A DNA stretch of 41,228 nt, taken from positions 1-41,228 of the forward strand of contig CAUQGB010000006.1 of the NCBI GenBank assembly GCA_963517825.1, given 5' to 3'. A program made the translations under genes and the position numbers. The DNA is from Nanogingivalis sp963517825 (lineage in GTDB: Bacteria > Patescibacteriota > Saccharimonadia > Saccharimonadales > Saccharimonadaceae). Of this stretch, positions 29,497 through 37,728 are shown one piece after another. Every line of letters starts with the position of its first letter. The stretch's first letter is position 1. A model generated the notes under the pieces. That model saw only the letters and a program-made list of their open reading frames with translations. It did no database searches and had not been told where the DNA came from.

Positions 29497-31368
29497 ATGC
29501 TAAAATTTATTTTTAAATTTGCTAAAAAATATTGGCTAAGTTTAAGTTTGATGCTTATTTTTACGGTATTCTCTGCTAAAATCAATCTTGAACTACCTCA
29601 ATACACTTCAAAAATTATCACCCAGGGCGTTGCTATGAAAAATATGGAAGCGATCTACTCAAACGGTTTTTATATGATTGGACTTTCTCTTTTGAGCGGT
29701 GTTTTGATGCTGGCAGGAATTTTTTTCGCAAGTCGTTCGGCTGGAGCAATGGCGCGCGATATTCGTCATGAAACTTTTAAGAAAATTGAAGATTTTTCAA
29801 TGAGCGAATTTGGTAAATTCTCGGTTTCGAGCCTTACAACACGAATTACGAACGACGCACGGCAATTTCAACAAACCTTCACAATGATTATGCGAATGGG
29901 TATTTATGCGCCAATTATTGGCGCCGGTGCGATAATTAACACTTTGGCGATTTCTGGTTCAATGAGTTGGATTATGGTTGTGACGATTTTTTCTATCATT
30001 GTTTTGACTACGATTATTGGTGTTTTCGCTGTGCCAAAATTGAAGATTTTTCAAACAAAACTTGATAAATTAAACATGCAAACTCGCCAAACAATCACTG
30101 GTTTAAGGGTAATTCGAGCTTATCGAAAAGAAAAGGTTGAAGAAGAAAAATTCGACGAAATTAATACCGAGATGTTGAAGATGAATCTCTTTTTCGAAAG
30201 GATTTTTGGTTTAATTTCTCCATATATGACAATGGTTTCTGGTCTTGGCTTGGTTGCGATCGCTTGGATTGGTTCGTACTTTGTGAAATCTGGCGAAATT
30301 TCAATCGGTGATGTAGCTTCTCTAACTCAATATTTGGCTCAGGTAACTTTTGCATTTGTTATGCTTTCGATGATTTTTATGTCAATTCCACGAATGAATG
30401 TTGCTATTAAGCGATTAAGTGAAGTTCTTGATGAAGAAATTCTAATTAAAGATAAAGCAAAGACCAAAAAAGCGCCAAAAACTTTCGAGCTAGCTTTCGA
30501 AAATGTTAGTTTTGCGTATCCAGACTCCGAAGAAGCTGTTCTTGAAGGTATTAGTTTTGAAGTTCAACAAGGTCAAACTATTGCTGTGATTGGTGGAACT
30601 GGTTCTGGAAAATCTACAATCGCAAAATTAATTCCGCGGTTTTATGATGTTTCGAAAGGTAAAATTAAGCTTGGTGGTGTGGATATCCGCGATCTAAAAC
30701 AAAGCGAACTTCACGATCTGATTGGCTATGTTCCACAAAAAGCGAGCCTTTTTTCTGGAAATATCCGCGAAAATATAAACTACGGCTCTTCGAAACATCT
30801 AACAGATGAAGAGATTATTGAAGCTTTAAAAATTGCCCAAGCTTGGGATTTTGTACAAAAATTGCCCGAAGACTTAAACGAAAAAGTTTCGCAAGGTGGT
30901 AAAAACTTCTCTGGTGGGCAAAAACAGCGCCTTTCAATTGCGCGCGCGATTGCTTCAAAAGCTCCAATTTTGATTTTCGACGATAGTTTCTCGGCGCTTG
31001 ATTATAAAACTGACGCTAAACTTCGTGCTGAGCTTGCTACAAAAACTAAATCACAAACCAAGTTTATTGTGGCGCAACGCGTGACTTCAATTATGCAAGC
31101 CGATAAAATTATTGTGCTTGATGGTGGAAAAATTGTCGGAATTGGTACGCACGGCGAACTTCTTGAAGACAATGAAATCTATCGTGAAATCGCCTCTTCT
31201 CAGCTTTCTGATGAAGAAATTGAAGCGCAAATTAAAGATTTCGAAAAGCAAAAAACTGTTTTGAAAACTAAAAAAGCGGCTAAAAAAGCAGTTTCTGTTT
31301 CGAAAAAAACAGCTAAAAAAAGCTTAAAACAAGCAGTTGCGAAAAAATCTAAGAAAGGAGAAAAATAA
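29497..31368 (+). CDS. Heterodimeric ABC exporter, degenerate-site subunit
   Basis: A half-transporter of 623 aa: six membrane helices (about residues 1-310), then a nucleotide-binding domain with Walker A GGTGSGKST (about 366-374), Q loop VPQKASLF and a complete signature FSGGQKQ (about 470). The Walker B is followed by Asp496 (LIFDDS) instead of the catalytic Glu, and the switch His is Gln527 (VAQRVTS). This is the pattern of TM287/BmrC-type subunits, whose own ATP site is non-hydrolytic. The last 55 residues are an unusual Lys/Ala/Ser-rich basic tail. AAAGGA precedes the ATG. Substrate unknown (drug, lipid or peptide). Confidence 0.93.
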   Translation: MLKFIFKFAKKYWLSLSLMLIFTVFSAKINLELPQYTSKIITQGVAMKNMEAIYSNGFYMIGLSLLSGVLMLAGIFFASRSAGAMARDIRHETFKKIEDFSMSEFGKFSVSSLTTRITNDARQFQQTFTMIMRMGIYAPIIGAGAIINTLAISGSMSWIMVVTIFSIIVLTTIIGVFAVPKLKIFQTKLDKLNMQTRQTITGLRVIRAYRKEKVEEEKFDEINTEMLKMNLFFERIFGLISPYMTMVSGLGLVAIAWIGSYFVKSGEISIGDVASLTQYLAQVTFAFVMLSMIFMSIPRMNVAIKRLSEVLDEEILIKDKAKTKKAPKTFELAFENVSFAYPDSEEAVLEGISFEVQQGQTIAVIGGTGSGKSTIAKLIPRFYDVSKGKIKLGGVDIRDLKQSELHDLIGYVPQKASLFSGNIRENINYGSSKHLTDEEIIEALKIAQAWDFVQKLPEDLNEKVSQGGKNFSGGQKQRLSIARAIASKAPILIFDDSFSALDYKTDAKLRAELATKTKSQTKFIVAQRVTSIMQADKIIVLDGGKIVGIGTHGELLEDNEIYREIASSQLSDEEIEAQIKDFEKQKTVLKTKKAAKKAVSVSKKTAKKSLKQAVAKKSKKGEK

Positions 31369-33152
31369 TGGCGAAAAATCAAAAAAATAAGCTTTCGTTA
31401 AAGACAATTTTACGACTTTTGCAATATTTTTTGCCGTTTAAAATCTCGATTACGTTTTTTGTAATTATGGCGATTTTAGGCTCGATTTCAGCAATTGTTG
31501 GCCCGCAAATTGTTGGTGAAATGATCAATTTAATTACAAAGAGAGTTGAAATTCGTGCGGGTGCGGTTCATTTTGATCCTGATTTTACGAAAATTGCTGA
31601 ATTTGGTTTTTTGCTTATTGCGATTTATATTGGTTCGGGAGTTTTTAGTTATGCGCAAAACTGGATTATGGGTCAAATGGTGCAAAAAATCGTTTTCAAG
31701 CTACGTGATGAGTCTTCGAAAAAAATTGCACGATTACCACTTTCATATTTCGACAAACATAAAACTGGCGATACGGTTTCAATTATCACAAACGATATCG
31801 AAACACTCAGCAATAGCTTAAGCGAGAGTTTAAATCAGCTCTCTTACTCGATTATTACGATAATCGGTGTAACTTTCATGATGATTTCAATTAGTTGGCA
31901 AATGAGCTTAATTGCGCTTGCAACAGGTGCTTTTTCGGTTGGTGTAATTTTAGTTATCTCGAAATTTAGCCAAGTTTATTTTACAGATTTACAAAAATTT
32001 ACTTCGGGTCTAACTTCTCACACTGAGGAAATGCTTTCTTCGCACGAAGTCATCAAAGTTTATAACGGCGAAAAATCATCAGTGAAAGATTTCGAAAAAA
32101 TCAACAACAAAATGTACAATTCGTCTTGGAAATCGCAATTTTTTGGTGGTCTTCTCTACCCAATCATGGGATTTATAAATAATATCTCTACGCTAACAGT
32201 GGTAGTTGTTGGTGGTGTGCGTGCGGTAAACGGCCAAATGACGATTGGTGATATTACTGCCTTTATGCAATACATGAGTCGATTCACACAGCCAATTTCG
32301 AATATTGCAAATTCAATGACAAGTGTTCAAACTGTTGTTGCGGCTTGTGAACGAGTTTTTGGTTTTCTTGATGCTGAAGAAGAAACTTTTGTTGAAATTT
32401 CGAAAACACCGCCAAAAGAAGTTAATGGCGCGGTAGAGTTTTCGAAAGTTAATTTCTCATATTCGAAAAACAAGCCAATTATCACTAATTTTAGTACAAA
32501 AATTGCACCACGCTCAAACGTGGCGATTGTTGGCCCAACTGGTGCTGGAAAAACTACACTCGTGAATCTTTTGATGCGATTTTATGATATTGACAGCGGA
32601 AAAATCACAATTGATGGAGTTGATACTTCGAAAATGTCGCGCCACGATGTTCGTTCCCTTTTTGGAATGGTTCTACAAGATACGTGGTTGTTTAATGGCA
32701 CGATTGCCGAAAACTTAGCTTACGGAAAGCCCGATGCTACTCGTGAAGAAATTGTTGAGGCCGCAAAAGCCGCTCATGCGGATCACTTTATTCGAACTTT
32801 ACCACAAGGATATGATACGGTTATTTCTGAAGATATCGATAATATCTCGGCTGGCGAAAAACAGCTTCTTACGATTGCGCGTGCAATTTTAGCAGATTCG
32901 CCGATGTTGATTCTTGATGAGGCAACCAGCTCTGTTGATACACGAACGGAGGCTGCTATCCAATCGGCGATGGATAATTTAACACATGGCCGTACGAGCT
33001 TTGTGATTGCGCACCGTCTTTCAACAATTCGAAATGCTGATTTAATTCTAGTTTTGGAACACGGAAATATTGTTGAGCAAGGTTCCCATAAAGAATTGCT
33101 TTCGAAAAATGGTGCCTATGCTAAGCTATATAATTCACAATTTGCTGAATAA
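31368..33152 (+). CDS. Heterodimeric ABC exporter, consensus-site subunit
   Basis: The partner subunit, 594 aa with six membrane helices and one nucleotide-binding domain. Walker A is GPTGAGKTT (about residue 390). Walker B has the catalytic Glu518 (LILDEATSS), and the switch His549 (IAHRLST) is present. Its signature is ISAGEKQ (about 493) instead of LSGGQ. So this subunit's Walker motifs pair with the good signature of the first subunit to form the one hydrolytic site. The start codon overlaps the previous stop by one base (TAATG), which ensures equal synthesis. Confidence 0.95.
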   Translation: MAKNQKNKLSLKTILRLLQYFLPFKISITFFVIMAILGSISAIVGPQIVGEMINLITKRVEIRAGAVHFDPDFTKIAEFGFLLIAIYIGSGVFSYAQNWIMGQMVQKIVFKLRDESSKKIARLPLSYFDKHKTGDTVSIITNDIETLSNSLSESLNQLSYSIITIIGVTFMMISISWQMSLIALATGAFSVGVILVISKFSQVYFTDLQKFTSGLTSHTEEMLSSHEVIKVYNGEKSSVKDFEKINNKMYNSSWKSQFFGGLLYPIMGFINNISTLTVVVVGGVRAVNGQMTIGDITAFMQYMSRFTQPISNIANSMTSVQTVVAACERVFGFLDAEEETFVEISKTPPKEVNGAVEFSKVNFSYSKNKPIITNFSTKIAPRSNVAIVGPTGAGKTTLVNLLMRFYDIDSGKITIDGVDTSKMSRHDVRSLFGMVLQDTWLFNGTIAENLAYGKPDATREEIVEAAKAAHADHFIRTLPQGYDTVISEDIDNISAGEKQLLTIARAILADSPMLILDEATSSVDTRTEAAIQSAMDNLTHGRTSFVIAHRLSTIRNADLILVLEHGNIVEQGSHKELLSKNGAYAKLYNSQFAE

Positions 33153-33164
33153 AAATGAAAAAAG

Positions 33165-33194
33165 AAAAAAGCCCGATTTCGGGCTTATTTTTTT
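33165..33194. terminator. Bidirectional terminator between the ABC operon and the 33200 gene
   Basis: AAGCCCGA pairs with TCGGGCTT, with A/T runs on both sides, between convergent genes. Confidence 0.85.
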
Positions 33195-33199
33195 GTTGG

Positions 33200-33574
33200 C
33201 TAAACTTGCGATAATTCCGCCAATAATGTGGCGTAATTGCACATTTGAGCGCTATTTTCGCGATCAGTGTGTCCTTCTGCATAGATAGTATTTAAGAAGT
33301 GAAATGCGTTCGCCAATTCGGGGCAATGCCCTGAAGGCCATAGTTTTTCAATTTTTTTAAATAACGGACGTCCTTTAATAGGAAATCCGTAAAACTTCGC
33401 ATAAGCCAGCCAAAATACTAGCTCTTTAACATCGTTTTTCCAATGAGCTTTTTCAAGCTTATTTTCAACTTCAGATTGTGATGTTTTTGGCGTCACTTTT
33501 CCTTCGAAATGCTTAGCGATCTCATTGAGTTTTTCTTGGTTTTGGGTTTCAACCCAATTTATGATTCCGGCCAT
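33200..33574 (-). CDS. Hypothetical protein (124 aa)
   Basis: I do not recognise this protein. It is a soluble, mostly helical protein beginning MAGIINWVETQNQEKL, with an aromatic stretch ELVFWLAYAKFYGFP. The in-frame ATG at 33616 lacks a ribosome site; AAAGGAGG before the ATG at 33574 decides the start. The leader of about 95 bases contains a hairpin (AAAAGC-TCAA pairing with TTGA-GCTTTT). It has a consensus-like promoter and a shared terminator. Function is unknown. Confidence 0.7.
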   Translation of the reverse strand: MAGIINWVETQNQEKLNEIAKHFEGKVTPKTSQSEVENKLEKAHWKNDVKELVFWLAYAKFYGFPIKGRPLFKKIEKLWPSGHCPELANAFHFLNTIYAEGHTDRENSAQMCNYATLLAELSQV

Positions 33575-33675
33575 TATTTTGGCCTCCTTTTCTAAAAAAT
33601 ATTTGCAAAAAGCCAACTTCTTAAAATCCGAGCTAAAAGCTCAATTTTCATAGTTGAAGCTTTTAACTTGTTATT

Positions 33676-33704
33676 ATTGTATCATAAAAAAGCTTTTTTG
33701 TCAA
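33676..33704 (-). promoter_or_regulatory. Promoter of the 33200-33574 gene
   Basis: TTGACA (33699-33704), 17 bases, TACAAT (33676-33681) with TGA before it. Confidence 0.8.
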
Positions 33705-33731
33705 TACTTAGTAGAAATTTTCCAAAAACTC

Positions 33732-33760
33732 TTCACTTTTCGAAATTTTTATGTTAAAAT
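33732..33760 (+). promoter_or_regulatory. Promoter of tRNA-Trp
   Basis: TTCACT (33732-33737), 17 bases, TAAAAT (33755-33760) with TGT before it. The mature tRNA begins eight bases later, so there is almost no 5' precursor. Confidence 0.65.
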
Positions 33761-33768
33761 AGTTCTAT

Positions 33769-33844
33769 ACGGGTATAGCTCAGTTGGTAGAGCACAGGTC
33801 TCCAAAACCTGGTGTCGGGAGTTCGAATCTCTCTGCCCGTGCCA
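33769..33844 (+). tRNA. tRNA-Trp (anticodon CCA)
   Basis: Acceptor ACGGGTA/TGCCCGT (with one G-T pair), D-arm AGCTCAGTTGGTAGAGCA, anticodon stem CAGGT/ACCTG with loop CTCCAAA (anticodon CCA), T-arm with TTCGAAT, discriminator G and encoded CCA. CCA reads UGG only, which fits TGA being a stop here. It ends at the terminator 33857-33880. Confidence 0.92.
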
Positions 33845-33856
33845 AATTTGCCTTTT

Positions 33857-33880
33857 TACACCAGAAATGGTGTTTTTTAT
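33857..33880 (+). terminator. Terminator of tRNA-Trp
   Basis: ACACCA pairs with TGGTGT over GAAA (a GNRA tetraloop), followed by TTTTT. Confidence 0.85.
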
Positions 33881-33887
33881 TTTAACC

Positions 33888-33916
33888 TTGTTTTTTACTT
33901 TATTCTAGTGTATAAG
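33888..33916 (+). promoter_or_regulatory. Promoter of the 33927-34349 gene, near-leaderless
   Basis: TTGTTT (33888-33893), 17 bases, TATAAG (33911-33916), then ten bases to ATG 33927. No ribosome site is visible. It follows the tRNA terminator closely. Confidence 0.55.
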
Positions 33917-33926
33917 TGGTTATATT

Positions 33927-34349
33927 ATGGATAATGTTATTATGGTCTTTGTTAATACTTTGGGGTATTTCTTTGTTGTTATAGAGTATATATTTGCTGT
34001 GTTGCTATCTGCTTTTATGTTAGGTGGATTTCTTATTTCTATTTTAGGATACTTTAGGGTTAATAGGCTTGAAAATCCTGAAATTTTACAAAATAAGATT
34101 AAAAGTCATCGGTGTGTTTTGAATATTTTCACAGGAATATTTTTAACTATAATAGTTGGTGTTTTTGTTATTATTTTAACGACGAAAGAACCTTTTGCTG
34201 GTTTTTTGATGCTGCCTGCTTGTCTTATCGCTGCGCCTTTTGCGTATGTGATAATTTATAATTTATCGTTTATTATTTTTGCTAAGCTTAAAGACATTCG
34301 ACTAAAACTCCAAGAATTAGAAATGTTGAAACGTAGCAATAGATTTTGA
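33927..34349 (+). CDS. Small integral membrane protein (140 aa)
   Basis: I do not recognise this protein. Four hydrophobic helices are apparent (around residues 3-20, 22-44, 65-86 and 93-118). A basic cytoplasmic loop joins helices 2 and 3, and a charged C-terminal helix (KLKDIRLKLQELEMLKR) closes it. There are no catalytic motifs. No Shine-Dalgarno sequence precedes the ATG, which lies ten bases from the -10. The coding region lacks TTTCGAAA. Confidence 0.6.
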   Translation: MDNVIMVFVNTLGYFFVVIEYIFAVLLSAFMLGGFLISILGYFRVNRLENPEILQNKIKSHRCVLNIFTGIFLTIIVGVFVIILTTKEPFAGFLMLPACLIAAPFAYVIIYNLSFIIFAKLKDIRLKLQELEMLKRSNRF

Positions 34350-34374
34350 TAACTCTTTTTAAAAGTGCTATAAT
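34346..34374 (+). promoter_or_regulatory. Promoter of the YgjP-like gene, predicted leaderless
   Basis: TTGATA (34346-34351), 17 bases, TATAAT (34369-34374) with TGC before it, then six bases to ATG 34381. Confidence 0.8.
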
Positions 34375-34380
34375 ATTTTT

Positions 34381-35073
34381 ATGTCTATAGTCGATAAAGA
34401 GTTTGGTGAAATTAAAATTCGAAAAAACAAACTCGCTCGCTCCGTGAAACTTTCTGTCGGTGTTGATGGAAGTTTGCGCGCGTCAATCCCCTATTATTCA
34501 CCAGAATTTGCTGTTCGGCGGCTTGTTAACGGTAATCGAGATGAAATTCGAAAAATGCTCGCAACACACAACGCTAAAAATTCTTATCAAGACGGAGATT
34601 TAATTGGTAAAACTCACACGCTTTTTTTGCGAAAATTTTCGGGTAAAGAAATTAAAATTTCGAATGAAGGAAATCGGATTTTAGTGCAAATTCCGCAAGA
34701 GTTAGCTTTCGAAAATCAACTTGTTCAATCGGAAATCCGCAAAACTGTATCAAAAATTCTTCGAAAGCAAGCTAAAGCGTATTTACCCCGCCGAATTGAT
34801 TTTTTGGCAGAAAAGTATGGTTTTAGCTTTGAGAAATTGCGTTTTTCGCACACGGGCACACGGTGGGGTTCATGCTCTTCTAGTGGAACAATTTCTTTAA
34901 ATATCGCGTTAATGAATTTACCACACCATTTGATTGATTATGTGATTATTCATGAGCTTTGTCATACTCGGCAAATGAACCATTCGTCTAAATTTTGGCA
35001 AGAAGTTGAAAAATATTGCCCAGATTATAAGAAATGTGTTCAAGAAATAAAACAGTTTTCGCCAACCATTTAG
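34381..35073 (+). CDS. YgjP-like (DUF45) zinc metallopeptidase domain protein
   Basis: A 230-aa protein of the YgjP/WLM-SprT-like group. The zinc motif is HELCHTRQMNHSSKFW (about residues 192-207): HExxH plus a third His nine residues on. It is preceded by the typical TRWGSCSSSGTISLN and LPHHLIDYVIIHELCH. The N-terminal half (KIRKNKLARSVKLSVGVDG) is also typical. Members are predicted metal-dependent peptidases; substrates are unknown. It is transcribed alone from a leaderless-type promoter. Confidence 0.9.
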   Translation: MSIVDKEFGEIKIRKNKLARSVKLSVGVDGSLRASIPYYSPEFAVRRLVNGNRDEIRKMLATHNAKNSYQDGDLIGKTHTLFLRKFSGKEIKISNEGNRILVQIPQELAFENQLVQSEIRKTVSKILRKQAKAYLPRRIDFLAEKYGFSFEKLRFSHTGTRWGSCSSSGTISLNIALMNLPHHLIDYVIIHELCHTRQMNHSSKFWQEVEKYCPDYKKCVQEIKQFSPTI

Positions 35074-35100
35074 TTTAAAGCAGATAACTGGTTAAACCGC

Positions 35101-35129
35101 TTGCGCTTTCATCTTAAATTTGCTAAAAT
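35101..35129 (+). promoter_or_regulatory. Promoter of the glucan gene cluster
   Basis: TTGCGC (35101-35106), 17 bases, TAAAAT (35124-35129) with TGC before it. The leader is about 25 bases and carries AAAGG. Confidence 0.7.
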
Positions 35130-35161
35130 AGAAATGTAAATTTTAATCGTAAAGGCAAAAA

Positions 35162-36385
35162 ATGAAAATTCTAATGCTCGGGTGGGAGCTTCCTCCCCAT
35201 AACAGTGGTGGTTTGGGTGTAGCTTGTTTTTATATGGCAAAAGCGCTAGCTGAAGATGGTGCTGAAATTGAGTTTGTTGTTCCGTATAAAAACAAACATA
35301 CCGAAATTGATTTTATGAAAGTGCTAAATGCTACGAATTTTTCTGAGATTCATAAATTTGGTGCTGGAGCTTATGATGCACCGCATTGGTCGCGGTCGAG
35401 CCACAATGTGGGTGATTTTTTGCCGGATATTCGTTCGATTCAAAAAGAATATTGTGAATTTATTCGTGAATATTTAAGTGTTCCAGAAAACAAACCGGAT
35501 GTTATTCATGCGCACGATTGGCTTACGATGGAAGCTGGAATACTAGCGCGCGAGATTACGGGTGCTCCGCTTGTTACGCATATTCATGCAACAGAATTCG
35601 ATCGTTCTGGTGGAACATCTGGCAATCAACAAATTCATGATATTGAATACGCTGGAATTTGCAATTCAGATAAGGTTTTTGCTGTTTCAAAAAATACACG
35701 AGATGTAATAATTGATAAATATAAAGTTTCTCCAGAAAAAGTCGAGGTTGTTTATAATGCAATCGAAACTTCAACACTTGCTAGCCCACAAGACTACGAT
35801 GAGCAAACTTATCGCTATCTTGAATATTTAAAATCACAAGGCTATACAGTTGTGATGACTTTAACTCGTTTTACTGTTCAGAAAGGTCTAACATATTTAA
35901 TGCGAGCCATGGCTAAAGCGGCTTCAAGGAACCCGAAAATCGCTCTTCTCCTTGTTGGTGATGGCGAGCAACGTAACGAGCTTATTAGAATGGCTAGCGA
36001 TTTTAGAATTGCTGATAAAATTTTCTTCACTGGCTTTTTGCGCGGAGACAAATGGCGCGATGCTTATGGGGTTGCAGATGTTTTCGTGATGAGCTCGGTT
36101 AATGAGCCTTTTGGGTTAACAGCCCTTGAAGCAGCACACTTTAACAACGCGTTAATTATTTCAAAACAGTCTGGCGTTGGTGAAGTTTTGCAGAACATTT
36201 TGCGCTACGATTTTTGGGATACTAAAAAGCTTGCAAATCAAATTTATGAAGTTTCGGTAAATAAAAAACTTCTAAATAATCTTAAAAAAGGCGTTCGAAA
36301 AGAATATAATAAAATTTCTTGGAGTGATATTGCCGACCAAATTATGGATGAATTCATACATCTAACAGAGGAAAAAAATGGCTAA
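35162..36385 (+). CDS. GT4-family glycosyltransferase (glycogen/starch synthase-like)
   Basis: A 407-aa GT-B glycosyltransferase. It starts MKILMLGWELPPHNSGGLGV, the glycogen synthase-like opening with the GG(L)G donor loop. HAHDWLT, FAVSKNTRDVI, VYNAIE and LVGDGEQRNEL follow, and the C-terminal motif EPFGLTALEAA carries the nucleotide-sugar-binding Glu. The pairing with GH57 and GH15 enzymes downstream suggests that it makes an alpha-glucan store or acts in its turnover. The glucosyl donor cannot be read from sequence. AAAGG precedes the ATG. First gene of a three-gene operon; its stop overlaps the next start by eight bases. Confidence 0.88.
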   Translation: MKILMLGWELPPHNSGGLGVACFYMAKALAEDGAEIEFVVPYKNKHTEIDFMKVLNATNFSEIHKFGAGAYDAPHWSRSSHNVGDFLPDIRSIQKEYCEFIREYLSVPENKPDVIHAHDWLTMEAGILAREITGAPLVTHIHATEFDRSGGTSGNQQIHDIEYAGICNSDKVFAVSKNTRDVIIDKYKVSPEKVEVVYNAIETSTLASPQDYDEQTYRYLEYLKSQGYTVVMTLTRFTVQKGLTYLMRAMAKAASRNPKIALLLVGDGEQRNELIRMASDFRIADKIFFTGFLRGDKWRDAYGVADVFVMSSVNEPFGLTALEAAHFNNALIISKQSGVGEVLQNILRYDFWDTKKLANQIYEVSVNKKLLNNLKKGVRKEYNKISWSDIADQIMDEFIHLTEEKNG

Positions 36386-37721
36386 AAAATCGATTGTTCT
36401 ATATCTCCACGTTCATCAGCCATGGCGAGTTCGCGATGATCAAACTATTTTTAATGTTGGTAAAAACAGGGATTATTTTAGCGAAGAAAAAGGTTTGAAG
36501 CGCCAAAGTAATGGTGAAATTTTTCGAAAAGTAGCTGAGAAATCTTACATCCCAATGAATAACCTACTCGAGAAGCTTTTAGCTCGTCACCCTGAATTCA
36601 AATTCTCTTTTTCGATAACAGGCACTTTTATTGATCAAGCTCAGCAATTTGCGCCAGATGTTCTTGAGAGTTTTAAGCGTCTAGTTCAAACTGGCCGAGC
36701 GGAAATTGTCGCAGAGACTTATTATCACAGTTTAGCCTTCTTTTTTGATCGCGAGGAATTTGAGGCGCAAGTTCGTGCACATCAATCAAAGATTCGTGAA
36801 GTTTTTGGCGTAGAAACGACATCTTTTCGAAACACAGAACTTTCTTATAATGACGAATTAGGTAGATGGGCGGATGATTTTGGCTTTAAAGCAATTTTGG
36901 CTGAAGGATGGGATCCTGTGCTGGGGTGGCGTTCGCCGAATTTTGTATATAAACCAAAAAATACTAAAAATATTCGCCTTCTTTTAAAAAATTATAAGCT
37001 TTCTGATGATTTAGCTTTTCGATTTTCAAACCAAAACTGGGAAGAATATCCGCTAACAACCGAAAAATATATCAGCTGGCTAGAATCGGCGAGCTATCGT
37101 GGTGACATAATTAATCTTTTCATGGATTATGAAACTTTCGGCGAACACCAATGGAAAGAATCTGGAATTTTTAACTTTTTCGAAAGCTTAGTCGCTGAGT
37201 GGCTGAAAAATCCAAGCCATGATTTTAAAACTGTTACAGAAGCTGCTCAAGCCGAGCCTGTTGCGGAAATTTCGATGCCTCAAACCGTTACTTGGGCGGA
37301 TACTGAGCGCGATCTAACTGCGTGGCTTGGAAATTCAATGCAACAAGAAGCAATGAAGTATCTTTATGCCTTAAAACCGCGAGTTTATAATTCTTACAAT
37401 GGCGCACTTGTTGAAGATTGGCGACGTCTAACCACTAGCGACCACCCATACTATATGTGCACAAAATACTTTAACGACGGTGATGTTCATGCGTATTTTT
37501 CACCATATAAATCACCCTATGATGCGTTTTTGTATTTTATGGACGCTCTGCGAGATATGGATTTTCGTTTGAAAGATGTTTCACCTTTACCGCCTAAAAA
37601 AGTTCAAGAAACGCAAAAAATTCTTAAAAAGTCTTTTTCGAAAGCTCCAAAAACGCCAAAACGAAAGAAAATATTTGCGCGAATGCTTCATAAAAACTTA
37701 ATGTTTGCTAAGAGAAAGTGA
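36378..37721 (+). CDS. Glycoside hydrolase family 57 (alpha-amylase-like)
   Basis: A 447-aa retaining alpha-glucan hydrolase or transferase. The five GH57 regions are readable: LYLHVHQPWR, the ETYYHSL segment, FRNTELSYN with nucleophile Glu154, MDYETFGEH with acid/base Asp250, and TVTEA. This is the subtype often annotated alpha-amylase and found in archaea and CPR beside GT4/5 and GH15 genes. No signal peptide is visible, so it is cytoplasmic and presumably acts on stored glucan. GAGGAA lies before the ATG. The tail after about residue 410 is strongly basic. Confidence 0.9.
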   Translation: MAKKSIVLYLHVHQPWRVRDDQTIFNVGKNRDYFSEEKGLKRQSNGEIFRKVAEKSYIPMNNLLEKLLARHPEFKFSFSITGTFIDQAQQFAPDVLESFKRLVQTGRAEIVAETYYHSLAFFFDREEFEAQVRAHQSKIREVFGVETTSFRNTELSYNDELGRWADDFGFKAILAEGWDPVLGWRSPNFVYKPKNTKNIRLLLKNYKLSDDLAFRFSNQNWEEYPLTTEKYISWLESASYRGDIINLFMDYETFGEHQWKESGIFNFFESLVAEWLKNPSHDFKTVTEAAQAEPVAEISMPQTVTWADTERDLTAWLGNSMQQEAMKYLYALKPRVYNSYNGALVEDWRRLTTSDHPYYMCTKYFNDGDVHAYFSPYKSPYDAFLYFMDALRDMDFRLKDVSPLPPKKVQETQKILKKSFSKAPKTPKRKKIFARMLHKNLMFAKRK

Positions 37722-37728
37722 GGTTAAA

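Noticed and set aside
1725..33844. TTCGAA in the T-loops of both tRNAs as further copies of the palindrome
   Set aside because: The T-loop sequence TTCGAAT is universally conserved for tRNA structure and cannot be counted as evidence for the iterated palindrome.
37690..37721. UGA recoding, as in Gracilibacteria
   Set aside because: GH57 and the 33927 gene end at TGA where the protein families or next starts require a stop. tRNA-Trp has a CCA anticodon, and no in-frame TGA interrupts a conserved gene.
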